In this document: in pieces, positions 11,465 through 22,248 of the stretch
Layout of the letters: each line of letters opens with the position of its first letter
How positions within the stretch are numbered: the stretch's first letter is position 1
Assembly (NCBI RefSeq): GCF_004379255.2
Contig: NC_056049.1
Location: forward strand, 12,570,063-12,634,062
Reading direction: 5' to 3'
DNA from: Salvia splendens
Taxonomy: Eukaryota > Streptophyta > Magnoliopsida > Lamiales > Lamiaceae
Length of the DNA: 64,000 nucleotides
The notes under the pieces: generated by a model
Told to the model about the DNA's origin: nothing
Databases searched by the model: none
Seen by the model: only the letters and a program-made list of their open reading frames with translations
Translations under genes and position numbers: made by a program

Positions 11465-12278
11465 GAGTAAAGGCCAAAATTGGTCCTGAACATATGCTCA
11501 TTTTATCATTTTGGTCCTAAACATTATCTTTTGAATTTTTTGGTCCTGGACATTTCAAATTGGATCACAATTGGTCCTCCGTTAACAATTCCGTTAATAT
11601 TTAACGGTCAACGATTTTAATCACAATTTTGACCAACTTAAATAATTTTTAATTATTTAATCATCAAAATTATTTTTTAAATAAAATCATAAATTATTTA
11701 TTAGAAATAATTAAATAATTTTTAAATAATTAAATTATTTATTCCAACTTAAACAATTTTTAAATAACAAAATTATTTATGATTTTATTTTAAAAAAAAT
11801 TTGATGATTAAATAATTAAAAATTATTTAAGTTGGTCAAAATTGTGTTTATCATAAAAAAATCATAAATTATTTATTACAACTTAAACAATTTTTTTAAA
11901 TAATTAAATTATTTATGATTTTATTTAAAAATAATAATTATGATGATTAAATACTTAAAATTTGTTTAAGTTGGTCAAAATTGTGTTTATCATCAAAAAA
12001 TCATAAATTATTTATTACAACTTAAACAATTTTTAAATAATCAAATTATTTATGATTTTATTTAAAAATATATTTTTGATGATTAAATAATTAAAAATTG
12101 TTTAAGTTGGTCAAAATTGTGATTAAAATCGTTGACCGTTAAATATTAACGGAATTGTTAACGGAGGACCAATTGTGATCCGATCTGAAATGTCCAGGAC
12201 CAAAAAATTCAAAAGATAATGTTTAGGACCAAAATGATAAAATTGACATATGTTCAGGACCAATTTTGGCCTTTACTC
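11465..12278. mobile_element. Mutator-like (MULE) MITE with very long inverted repeats
   Basis: Termini GAGTAAAGGCCAAAATTGG are inverted at both ends, with similarity continuing for roughly 230 bp. The 9-bp target duplication TAAAAACAA is perfect (11456-11464 and 12279-12287), the Mutator hallmark. The interior holds about three direct units of about 130 bp, starting near 11732, 11867 and 12005. Each can itself fold (AACTTAAACAATTTTT with AAAATTGTTTAAGTT). It has no coding capacity. Confidence 0.92.
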
Positions 12279-12287
12279 TAAAAACAA

Positions 12288-12780
12288 CACTCAATCCTTC
12301 TCTTACGTTATCCTCTCACCTACTTTTTTTCTCTACTTTTTTTTCACTCCTAAGAACATGTGCAGAAAATAAATGTCTCATATAAGTCATATTTAGTGAG
12401 AACACAGGTTTTAAGAAATGTAAAAATAGTGAGTTGAAAAAGTTAATAGAATAGTAGGCCACTTTTTTATATTAATTTTATAATAAAATGTGTGTGAATT
12501 GAGTTAGACAAATATAAGATCTACTCACTATTTATGGTAAAAGTAAAATATGAGTCTTATTGTGAGACATATCAAAATGGCAAAATGTGAATTTTATCGT
12601 GAGAATGAAGTAATAGGATAGAGGGAGTACTATTTAACCTACTAAATGCAAATTTAGTAAATCTAAAAATTTGCATTTAGTAAATCTAAAAATCTCAAAT
12701 AGTAAACATAACACAAACGGAGTACAAATTAATCCATTTTAACTTAGATGAATTGAATAAAAAAGAAAGAAAAAAGGTCC
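12288..12780. other. Non-coding, MITE debris
   Basis: A Stowaway-like right terminus (GGATAGAGGGAGTAC) ends near 12630. A short tandem duplication with TTTAGTAAATCTAAAAA is at about 12650-12700. No gene or RNA was recognised. Confidence 0.4.
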
Positions 12781-12792
12781 CCCCTCATCTGA

Positions 12793-12800
12793 TATAAATA
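12793..12800 (+). promoter_or_regulatory. TATA box of the host gene
   Basis: TATAAATA about 108 bp before the first ATG of the gene at 12901. Transcription would start near 12825, giving an approximately 75-nt 5' UTR containing a GA-rich stretch. Confidence 0.6.
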
Positions 12801-12900
12801 AAAACATCTACTGATGCAGTGCAACAGTGTTAGAGGGCCCCCTGCAAAATTTATTAGAGAGAGAAAAGAAATCCAACACATTTTAATTTGATTAAAATCG

Positions 12901-13913
12901 ATGAGAAATTGGCAGCATATGTTTGTGGTAGAAGTGAGTAGTAGTGAATGTGGAGACATGTACAACAACCAAGAGCAGAACAAGGCTCCTCCCATGAGCC
13001 CTAGAATCTCCTTCTCCAACGACTTCGTCGAATCTTCTTCTCGATCCCATTCCCGCTACCGCGACGCTCCCGTCTCCTCCGACTTCGAATTCTCCGTCAC
13101 CAACTACTCCATGATGTCTGCCGACGAGCTCTTCTCCAAAGGGAGGCTACTCCCTTTGAAGGAAGGCAAGACCACCACCCTCCGCGACGAGCTCCAGAAC
13201 GACGACGAAGACGAGGACGAAGATCAAGATCAACAACGCCCCCCCAAGAATCCCACTAGGTGGAGGGGCTTTCTTGGCCTTAGGAAGTCTCACATTCCCT
13301 CTAAGAAGCTCACTCACAACTCAATTGACAAAACCTCTTTTCATCATCATGACCACACCTCACAATCACAGGTTTTTTTCTTTTTATTTTTCTTTTATTT
13401 ACAAATCTCCAATCCTTTAGTATGTCACATCAATTATTCAATTATTCACATCAAAATCAAACCTAAGAAACGTTCTCTATTCATTCACTTTTTTACTTAA
13501 AATTTTCAAAAAGTGATTATGTATTATTATACACAGAAATATGTACTTCCTCTCGTCCTCAAAAATATAATTGGTAAAATAAAAAAAAATAGTATTATAA
13601 GTAATGCTAGTAGAAAATGAGCTCATATTATAGATTAATATAATGATATAAGTTTACAATAAAATGATAGGTAGGTAATGATATAAATATAATAGTTCAT
13701 ATTTTTCTAGAATGGATGAAGTATTTATTTGTCAAAAAGTTCAAAATGAGATGAGTTTAAATGTATATTGAAACTATTTCTTATTGTATTTTGTTATTTG
13801 AACTACCTTTGGAGACGGTTGTAATAAATTAATTGGAGATCGACCTTCTTACCTTATAATTCAGCTACCCTAACTTCACTTTTTGTTTTCTTTTGTAGGA
13901 ATTTGGTGATTAA
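12901..13913 (+). CDS. Small plant protein of unknown function, two exons
   Basis: Probable host gene. Exon 1 is 12901-13371, with donor CACAG/GT. Exon 2 is 13899-13913, with acceptor TTTTGTAG/GAA. Both are phase 0, giving 161 residues ending QSQEFGD. The first ATG is used here, but in-frame ATGs at 12919 and 12958 are alternatives. Visible features are a serine-rich N-terminus with MSPRISFSNDFVES, a motif SSDFEFSVTNYSMMSADELF, then GRLLPLKEG, an acidic run of D/E residues (about 100-110) and a basic RWRGFLGLRKSH segment. This arrangement resembles a family of small uncharacterised angiosperm proteins, recalled from general knowledge. No enzyme motif, signal peptide or membrane segment is seen. 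GC content and codon use differ clearly from the surrounding transposon debris. Confidence 0.75.
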
Positions 13914-14780
13914 AGAGTTGAGAATCAGAGTACTCATGTATTTGTTAATTATTAGATTGTGGAAGACAATTTTGGGGGAGGAATGATCTTGTTCAGGTTT
14001 TTGTTTGTAATCAAGATTGTATTTGAAAAAAAAAACAAGTAAAATATCTTAAGCTCATTTTTTTCAGGGTTAGTTAGTCCCAGTTTTCCGATGCTAATTA
14101 TTACCAATCTAGTAGAATCTTGCTGTTTCCACCAGTGCTATTAATTTTCTTTTTTGCTCTGGTGGTGTTATGTTAGTAATGTACTAGTGTTGCATCACTT
14201 TTTTATGTACAAATCTTGTAGCAAAAACTTATTTTTCGCAATTTAATTGATTCAAGATTCAAGATTCAAGATTCAAGTAGCCAATAAGCTTATTAATCTA
14301 GTATTGCACCACTTTTTTTGCCAAGGTGTTAGCATAATTTTATAGATTAGTGTTAATCTAGTAATGTTTCAAGGTTTAAGTAGCCAATGACATGCATTGA
14401 TGGATAAAAGTGACTTCACATTAGAACTGATTTTTTGCAATTCAATTCTCATTATCTTGAAATACAATAATGCCTAATTGTTCAATAAAATTAAAAACAG
14501 AACGAATATCATTGGAAACAACAGAGTCAACGGTCAAAATGACAGCTAATAACACAGCTGGTGCGTGTGGCAGAGCATGACGTGAAAATAAAGAAAAAAT
14601 AATTAAATAAATACAGAAATTAATAGAATAGAATAAATAAAAAATGAAAAACATCTGACAATGTGGAAATGGGTATTCTGACATAAATGTATAGAGGTGG
14701 CAGTCAAGTACTTGGGCGAATCCAGTTTCCCCTTTTAGTCAGAAATTCCATAGACCTTCGTGGTCATCACTCACCGATTT
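13914..14780. other. 3' UTR of host gene, then AT-rich intergenic DNA
   Basis: The 3' UTR probably ends within about 100-300 bp. The rest shows no gene, only a short microsatellite at 14249-14276. Confidence 0.5.
14249..14276 (+). repeat. Microsatellite (GATTCAA)x4
   Basis: Four perfect copies of a 7-bp unit. Confidence 0.9.
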
Positions 14781-15361
14781 CACATCTATTAACCCTATCC
14801 CTAGTCCATAATTCATCTCCTATTCAAATTTGAGCACATAACCAAATTGCGGCAAAAGTTTTTGATATGAAAAATAATTAAAATACAAGAAGATATAAAT
14901 AAAGTAGTAAATATAAAAAGAGTAAAGTAGATGGTGGAATTGAGTAAGAATAATTAGAAATTTAATTTTGTTTTTTTAAATAAGGAAATATTTCAATTTA
15001 GTTAGACCATCCACAACGCGTCTCGCGCCGGGCTCGCGTCTCGTCTCGGAGAGACGAGACCCCCGCGAGACGCATTGCAGCGGCCATCTCGTCTCCAGCT
15101 CGCGACCGTCTCGTCGCGTAGCTCGTCTCGGAGAGACACGAGACGAGCTGTCTCGCCACGCGCCCGAGACACGTGGCACGTCCCCATGCGTGCGTGACGC
15201 CCACTCGCTGGCCCGCGAGTGGGCGTCGTCACTGATGACGCAATAATTCATTTTTTTTTTAAAAAAAATCGATTTTTAATAAAAAAAATTTTTTTTTTTC
15301 AAACGGTAATATTACCGTTAAATATTTATTTTCATTTTTTAAATTTTTAATTTTTTTACTC

Positions 15362-15369
15362 TATAAATA
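15362..15369 (+). promoter_or_regulatory. TATA box of the Harbinger transposase
   Basis: TATAAATA 103 bp before the ATG, followed by a C/A-rich leader free of ATGs. Confidence 0.7.
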
Positions 15370-15464
15370 ATTCTATTCCATACTCATTTCAAACACAAAC
15401 ACACATCTATTCCTCTCAAATCCTCTCTATCACTCCAATTTCCATCTTCAATCAACTCAAACAA

Positions 15465-16721
15465 ATGGATCCTTTTGAGCAAATGCGCCAATTAATGGAA
15501 CAATCACTCGAAGAAGATCGACGACGAGAGGCGGAGGAAGCCGCACCACCCCCACGACGCTCCCGGAAGTACATCAATCGGAACCGGGAGGAAGCCGCCG
15601 CACGGTTAGTACGCGACTACTTCTGCGATAACCCGATTTGGGGAGATACCTATTTCCGTCGCCGTTTCCGCATGCGGAAACCGCTATTTCTCCACATAGC
15701 GAATACTTTGGCGGCCAGGGAGGAGTTCTTCCGAGAAGGGTTCGACGCGGTCGGTCGTCCCAGCCACACGACGCTGCAGAAATGTACTGCAGCCATCCGG
15801 CAGCTTGCGACTGGACAAACGGCCGACATATTCGACGAATACCTGCACATCGGAGACAGTACTGGGCGCTTGTGCTTGCTCAACTTCTGCAGAGGCGTCC
15901 GGGCAGCCTTCAGTGACGAATTTCTCCGGAGGCCAACCACGGAGGATTGTCAGTTCCTCCTCAACCTGCACGAACAAGTGCACGGATTCCCCGGGATGCT
16001 TGGCAGTGTCGATTGCATGCACTGGCAATGGAAGAATTGCCCGGTGGCTTGGAGGGGTTCCTACACGAGCGGCCACAAAGGCACCCACCCAACCGTTGTA
16101 CTCGAGGCCGTTGCCGACTACCGACTTTGGATCTGGCACGCCTACTTCGGGGTCCCTGGCTCGAACAACGACGTAAACGTGCTCCAACAGTCCGACCTCT
16201 TTACCGAAGTTTTGGATGGTAAAGCGCCGGCCATCAACTTCGTCGCCAACAACCGACGGTATAAAATGGGGTACTATCTCGCCGACGGCATCTACCCGAA
16301 GTGGCCGACCTTCGTGAAGACGTGCGGCAGGCCAGCGAACCCAAAGCAGGCTCTTTTTGCGCAGAAGCAGGAGGCTGCGCGCAAGGATGTGGAGAGGGCG
16401 TTCGGGGTTCTCCAAGCGCGCTTCAACATCATCAAAGCCCCGGCTCGTTCGTGGTTCATGGAGAGCATGGTCGACATCATGTATACGTGCATAATCTTGC
16501 ACAACATGATTGTCCGAGACGAAGGACCCGATGCCGGAAATTGGTTCGACCCCGAATCCCCCGGAAGCTCAACTGCAAGTAGTCCGCCGCGAAGTGGAGC
16601 GCATCCATCTATACAAGAACGGTTGGCTATTCGGGCAAGGACACGCGACTCTAGCGCCCACACCCAACTCCAAGAGGATCTAATTGAGCACATTTGGGAA
16701 AACTTTGGCGGAGAATATTAA
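15465..16721 (+). CDS. PIF/Harbinger transposase (DDE_Tnp_4-like), intact
   Basis: An uninterrupted 418-residue frame, typical in length for plant PIF/Harbinger DDE transposases, which cut and paste DNA at TWA sites. The N-terminus (1-50) is acidic then Arg-rich, with an RRSRKYINRNREEA stretch. Residues 55-120 resemble the helix-turn-helix region (FRRRFRMRKPLFLHI; TTLQKCTAAIRQLATG). The catalytic triad is visible: D183 in GSVDCMHWQW, D236 in PGSNNDVNVL, E310 in KDVERAFGVLQ. LADGIYPKW (272-280) and CIILHNMIV are further family motifs. The start is the first ATG after the TATA box. Its C-terminal third matches the remnant at 10496-10867, so relatives moved in this genome. No disabling change is visible. 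Whether it acts alone or needs a Myb/SANT helper from elsewhere cannot be told. Confidence 0.92.
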   Translation: MDPFEQMRQLMEQSLEEDRRREAEEAAPPPRRSRKYINRNREEAAARLVRDYFCDNPIWGDTYFRRRFRMRKPLFLHIANTLAAREEFFREGFDAVGRPSHTTLQKCTAAIRQLATGQTADIFDEYLHIGDSTGRLCLLNFCRGVRAAFSDEFLRRPTTEDCQFLLNLHEQVHGFPGMLGSVDCMHWQWKNCPVAWRGSYTSGHKGTHPTVVLEAVADYRLWIWHAYFGVPGSNNDVNVLQQSDLFTEVLDGKAPAINFVANNRRYKMGYYLADGIYPKWPTFVKTCGRPANPKQALFAQKQEAARKDVERAFGVLQARFNIIKAPARSWFMESMVDIMYTCIILHNMIVRDEGPDAGNWFDPESPGSSTASSPPRSGAHPSIQERLAIRARTRDSSAHTQLQEDLIEHIWENFGGEY

Positions 16722-17236
16722 ATTATGTCATTTTTATTTTTTTAGAATTTTAATTATGTCTTCGCTTTTTTAATGTTAAGTTGTAATATTGTTTTAATTT
16801 TAATAAAGTGTGTTTGTTTAAATTGAATTGGGTTTTAAAAAAAATTATAAATTAAATTGAATGAATAGTAATTAAGAGACGGTATAGAGACGGTTAAGAG
16901 ACGGAGCGTTGCAGCCTCCGTCTCTTAGTTAAGAGATGGAGGAAAAAAGGACAGTGGGGCCCTCAAATAGTGCTCAAATAGTAGTTAAGAGACGGTTTAA
17001 GAGACGATATAGAGACAGCGTTGTGGATGGCCTTAGGATATTCCAAAAAAAACAAATCAATTTAGTTGGGACAGAGGGAATATCATTTATCATATGAATA
17101 TATTTTAATTATTTTTTGTTTTGATCCATTATTATTTTTGAAACTCATCTATAAATATTTACTCAATCCACAATTTTTTCACACTTAAAAACTCCATTTT
17201 TCACTCATCCAAAACAATTTTATTTTCAATTCAAGT

Positions 17237-17835
17237 ATGGACTCCAAAGGTAACAATTCTCCCAACGACGAATTAGACAAATTGATTGAATACATGGAGT
17301 GTCTTGAAAAGTACTCCCTCCGTTCCTCGTTAATGGAGACATTTCTTTTTTTTTTGCACGGAGTTTAATAATAGTGTGTTAAATGGATGATGAAAAAGTA
17401 AGAGGGAATAAAATAAGAGAAAATAAACTAAAAGTGAGAATTACTTTTTGTCAAAAATAGAAATGACTCAATTAACTTGAAACTTCCCGTAATAGAAAAA
17501 TGACTCTATTAACATGGAACGAAGAGAGTATATTGTGAACCTTCCCCCTCCTCATTACAGAAGTGTACTTCTACACTAAGACAGCTTGCATTGGGTTAAC
17601 TTCGGATATCTGCGACGAATATTTGACCGTTTTGCGATGCCTTCGGTACATAATATCTGATAGCACCTACAACCAACAATCGTCAACAGTTGTTTCGTCT
17701 TCACGAAACACGCCACGACTTACTCGGAATGCTATACAACATTGTTGCATGTATTGCCAATGGAAGAATTACCCTACGACATGGAAGAGGACATACACGG
17801 GCATCCACAAAGGTAGTCACTCAATGATTGTGTAG
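17237..17835 (+). pseudogene. PIF/Harbinger transposase remnant, split by a MITE
   Basis: A TATAAATA at about 17150 precedes an ATG at 17237 and a start like MDSKGNNSPNDELDKL. After 25 codons a Stowaway MITE interrupts it. Beyond the MITE a shifted frame contains CMYCQWKNYPTTWKRTYTG, matching the first catalytic region of the intact transposase (CMHWQWKNCPVAWRGSYTS). The aspartate region is frameshifted and large parts are missing. No element termini were identified. Confidence 0.75.
17314..17528. mobile_element. Stowaway MITE inside a transposase pseudogene
   Basis: Left terminus CTCCCTCCGTTCCTCGTTAA with right counterpart TTAACATGGAACGAAGAGAG. TA target sites are at 17312-17313 and 17529-17530. 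215 bp, non-coding. Confidence 0.85.
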
Positions 17836-17875
17836 AGGCGGTCGCCAGATTGAACAACGAAAAGTCCTCAACCAC

Positions 17876-19120
17876 TGATGCGTATTTAGATTATCTAATC
17901 CAGTTCACACAATAAATCATATTTAATTAATTACTCTAATCATACTACGATACTGCAAGATTACAACGTCGTAAGTAGTATTTCAAGTGTCGATCCACGT
18001 AGAGGTGAAAGATGGTTTAAAATTTGAGCAAATAAAAATATAACATAAAGGTTAGATTTTTGGTTTTGAAATATTTTGACAAACTAAAATAAAAGATAAA
18101 CTATTGAAAGATTTTTCAAACAGGAAAACAAGTCACTCCAAGTTTCTCAATAGACTTGTATTGTTCTACACCTATACAAATGAAACATATGAAGGGATTA
18201 AAACATCAATCTTATCACATACACTGAACATGTATATGATGAGTAGTTCACAATTAGCTGAACACATAATCTATGAACCAATTTTCAATTACTACAAATT
18301 CCTGCGGAAGCGTTGGAGAAATATTCATCTACTATGATCTCATACTTAATCCGTTATCAAATTATCCACTAAACAATTCAAATTCAACAGCACATCGATA
18401 ATCAAGCACTCCCAAATTATGTTAAAGAGACAATAGAAAGGGAAAAAAATAACACTATAGTATTTGCCAAAAACATAGTGTATAAACATCAATCACATTG
18501 TTGGTGACGGAACACATGGATTTAATGGTGTAGAAACATTCATACAACCCTAAATTACAACTTGGAGCAACACTGAGAGTTTAGCCTAAACGCATAGTAA
18601 ATTTTGCAATAAAAACCATAAGCATGCTTTTCGTTGAGTGGAATGGAGATTTGGAGTTGGTTCATCGGAATGTTTGCAGGAATTTCTTCCTTCCCCTCTT
18701 TCTTTTTTACTCTCTTTTCTCGTGTCTGAATGTCTCCCAAAAACTGCCCCCTAATCTATTTGAAAACTGCAATTCGATAGTTGGCGCATCAAGTCACCCG
18801 ATCGAGTGCCACAATGGCACACAACTCAGTCGTCCAAGTGAGAAAGCTCTGGAATAATTTTACACCGAGGACGCCACCCGATCGGATGGGAAAATTACAC
18901 AAAAGATCACTCGTTCGGGTGAAATGCTCCTGGACTCCGCACGGCTAAGGAATATGACACGGACGGGTGCCTAAATGGTGCAAATGTCAACCAACCGGGT
19001 GAAATCTCTATGCACTCCTGAAAGAGCAGGTTTGTGCAGGTTCGTGTATTCAATTGATTAGGAGGTGATTCCCAACCTAGTTGTGTCGCTGACACGACGA
19101 CCTAAAACCTGGTATCAACA
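17876..19120 (-). mobile_element. Gypsy (Tat/Athila-type) 3' LTR
   Basis: The plus strand reads TGATGCGTATTTAG at the left and GGTATCAACA at the right, so the minus-strand LTR starts TGTTGATACC and ends in CA. The 17876-18170 part is an inverted match to 35980-36275. The middle (18780-19010) contains several repeats of a CACCCGATCGG/CGGGTGA motif, also seen around 35780-35960. Its right boundary is inferred from the TG/CA termini. Confidence 0.55.
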
Positions 19121-22100
19121 ATTTCCTCAACCCGCATTACTGGTTAGTATAGTGAGAGCGAGGGTCGAATCACACAGAGATGGATGATTGCTTCTTGTGA
19201 TAGTGGTGACAATCTGGAGGGGGTTTGGTTAGCTACCACACTTGGGTTGAGGTTCTATCTAGACACAAACTAAAAGGGTGGACTTATACTCTACTGGTTG
19301 GTAAGAAGCTCTTATATCGGATTAGATTGGGTACGTGAAAGGTGGGTTGGTACAACTCCGGTGCATGTGAAAAGTGAAAGTTTACTAAAAATAGGTGGAC
19401 AATGACAGAAACGGATCTCTGGTCGAACTGGCCGATGAATTGCCAGATCCGCCCAAAAGTCTGACAAAAGTGGAAGGACAGAAAGTAAAGTAGCTGAAAA
19501 GTAAAAGAGGTCCCCAAATCAGATGTGGATGTTGTCTTCTCCAACAAGTTTGTACAAAATTAAGATAAGCACAGATTACATGGATAACAACTCAAATCAA
19601 TACTTTACACAAATTAAGATCCACAATTAAAACTTAAAATAACCGATTAATGACCGATAATCCCAGAATTAAATACACTGACTAACATGCAAGGTGGCGA
19701 CAGTCACGTAATCACAGATCTCATGCATTAAACTTCAAATCGAACGATTAACACTTTGGAATTCCTTGCAGACAACGGGATCTAGCCAATCTAGGCAGAA
19801 TGAAACCCGATAGCAACGAAAAGATGAATAAAAAACCAACTTCCATATCATAGCGTTTGGATCTCAACATGATACTTCAAAAACGTCAAGAGAAATAAGT
19901 TTCAACAGTAGATCCAATGAGAATAAACGAAATACGAAGTTAAACTAAGAATGAAAGTAAAGATTGTTTTGCCACTCGGGCGATGAAACAGTATTCTGGC
20001 GACTACTATGGCTGGAGGAGTTGACGGTGAACTATCCCCTGTGGAATTATTAGGTATTCAAGTGATCATGACTGCTGGCGATGAACGAGAGGTGTGGAGC
20101 TAGCCTCCGCTTCGGAACTAGGACTTCCGAGAGCGGTTTCTAAGTGTGCCTTCTAAATGAGTAGTCTCCCTCATTCTTCATGTAACCTTCTATTTATAGG
20201 GTGGCTTGCCCCTGAATTAGGGTTGTTCTTCACTGTTCATTGTCACTTTTTCCCCCATTAAATAGTTGGTCGTCTACTAGCAATCCTCTCCTCTCCATCT
20301 CGAGCCTTTGGGCATGCATCCTGGTCAGTATTGCACCCTTCTAACGTCCTTTTTCACTTGAGCCTCCCGATTCCTTTCCTGCTGACTTGTACCCTTTCAT
20401 GCACACTTACGCAACTTTTCTTGCAGAATATGCACGTTAAGCTCATCATACTGACCAGTAACCAAGGCCTAGAATATGACTTATCAAACTGCTCACACAT
20501 AACATATGTTTGTCCTCAAGCATGGAGGAACAAACCAAAAAGCAATAAGTCGGACTCTAGCCTAGTTACTCTCTTAACTGACCCTATAAAAAACTAAGAA
20601 TAAAAAGACTCTAACGACCTAAAAACTATTGGCGCAAACGAAAAAAAACACAGAAAAGAAAAAGAAAAACACGTTCGAGAAAACATAGAAAACACATTGG
20701 ACTCATTGAACAGGCTATATTTTCAACCATCCCTCCCTTGGGGTCGAGTGCAATCCGGCTTTAAGCAGCCTTGAACTTCTGCCGCCCCTCTTTTCCTCCT
20801 TAGCCAGTATATCCGCTCGTCAAGATTACCCAAACTCTCGGCCAAACACTGCTTCTCTCAATACGCTGGACCACAGATGCTTCGTACTTAGATCTCACGA
20901 GTAGCTCCTAAGGGTCTTTAAAGGTTTGTAACTGGGCCATGGGCTTGTAACGTTTGGGGTGGATGTTCCTAAAGCTTTAAGGTTCAAAACTAAACTACTT
21001 TATTTTGATGCGGGGGAGCTGTGTGTACTTGAGCACTCAGCTGGGTAACATTCTTTGGCTTGATCTTCTTTGATTGGATTTCTTCTACTAGTCAGTAGGA
21101 TTCTTGGTGGCTTTGCCACTTATTTGATTTTCTTCTTCTTCCTTCTTCTTCTTTTTTAGGTCGGATGTCTTTCTAGCCATTTTCTTCTTTTTTCCTTTAT
21201 CTCTTTTTGGAAACCAAGTATTTCACTCAGTCCATTTTCTTCTTTTCTTCTTGCCTTTCTTTTCTTGTTAGCTTTTCGGTTTCACCTTCTTGGTCAATTG
21301 CCTCCCTGCCTCATGCCTTCCATACACACAGTCCAAGTGGATAGTGGGTTATATAGGGGTTAAAAGAGGGGCTAGAAAAGGGATTCTTAGGGAAGGTTTT
21401 TTTTGTGGGGGGGAGGGGGGCTCCTAATGCCCTTAGGATTTTGCTATACGCAGTTACTTTACCCTAGACATCATGTGGCAGCCACTCTTCTTTTTTTATG
21501 TGTTTAGCGGAAAGTGGTTCCACCTTAGGCTTTTTAACTCACCATTTAAGATGGCTTTTGTGTATGGCTCCAAGGTTGGGCTTTTCTCTCATACTTGCAT
21601 CATCTACACTAACTAGGAGCTATTGGAAGGTAGTTTCCATTGTTTAACATACTTTATTTCCATCAATTCCCCTCACTGTCAGTTTGAAACATTTGAGTTT
21701 TAAGCCCGTTCATTAAACACATATCCTAAATAAAACTATTCTAAAAGGACCTAGCACAAAATCCTAAAAATTAACTAACACACAATACTAACACATATAT
21801 ACATGTCATACTGGCCATTTTCTCCCCCATCCCACTTCACTAGTGCCTGCCCTCAGGTACGGGCTGTGAAGTGGAAAATATGATGGCTAGTATGACAGAC
21901 AAAACAACCGAACAGAAAAATTACTATGTCTTGAGACTTCTCACACTTAGACTATGTAATAGGCTAAGTGGGAGAATGTTGGACTAAAAAACAGAAAACT
22001 CATAACAACATATATATAATTAAACATGCCTCAATTTAGCAAACTCTTTCTCCTCGCACTTAGACTATTGACTAGGCTAAGTGTCGAGAATTGGAGTTTG

Positions 22101-22248
22101 CGCCAACAAAAACTAAAAACACATATATACAATTTATCTACCGAAACAGAAACTTATCAAACAAAATTAAAAATAAGACATAAAAATTAAAAAGAAAACT
22201 AACTGGTCATTAAGGGTGGTTGTGGTCATTTGTTCCTCCTAGTCATTC
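19121..22248 (-). other. Non-coding internal region of the Athila/Tat-type relic
   Basis: No convincing reading frame on either strand. It holds C/T-rich tracts (about 21120-21300) and a long hairpin at 21804-21897. Two related motifs, CACTTAGACTA...TAGGCTAAGTG, occur at about 21945 and 22055. Confidence 0.45.
21804..21897. repeat. Long imperfect hairpin
   Basis: Outer arms TGTCATACTGGCCAT and ATGGCTAGTATGACA pair with one mismatch. Inner arms CCACTTCAC and GTGAAGTGG pair perfectly, around a loop carrying CCTGCCCTCAGGTACGGGC. It lies just 3' of the ORF1 remnant in element orientation. Confidence 0.75.

Larger units (their letters stand above)
15005..17032 (+). mobile_element. PIF/Harbinger transposon with intact transposase
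   Basis: Inverted termini are GACCATCCACAACGC on the left and its one-mismatch complement GCGTTGTGGATGGCC on the right. TTA target duplications are at 15002-15004 and 17033-17035. Both subterminal regions are dense in CGTCTC/GAGACG motifs, likely transposase binding sites. A complete promoter and transposase frame lie between. It sits inside the right half of an old Stowaway, whose end (CAATTTAGTTGGGACAGAGGG) is at about 17057-17078. There is no Myb/SANT partner gene within its 2.03 kb. Confidence 0.93.

Noticed and set aside
15684..16502. Long minus-strand open frame of 272 codons across the transposase
   Set aside because: It is antisense to the intact transposase, which has all family motifs. 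The GC-rich coding strand creates the shadow frame.
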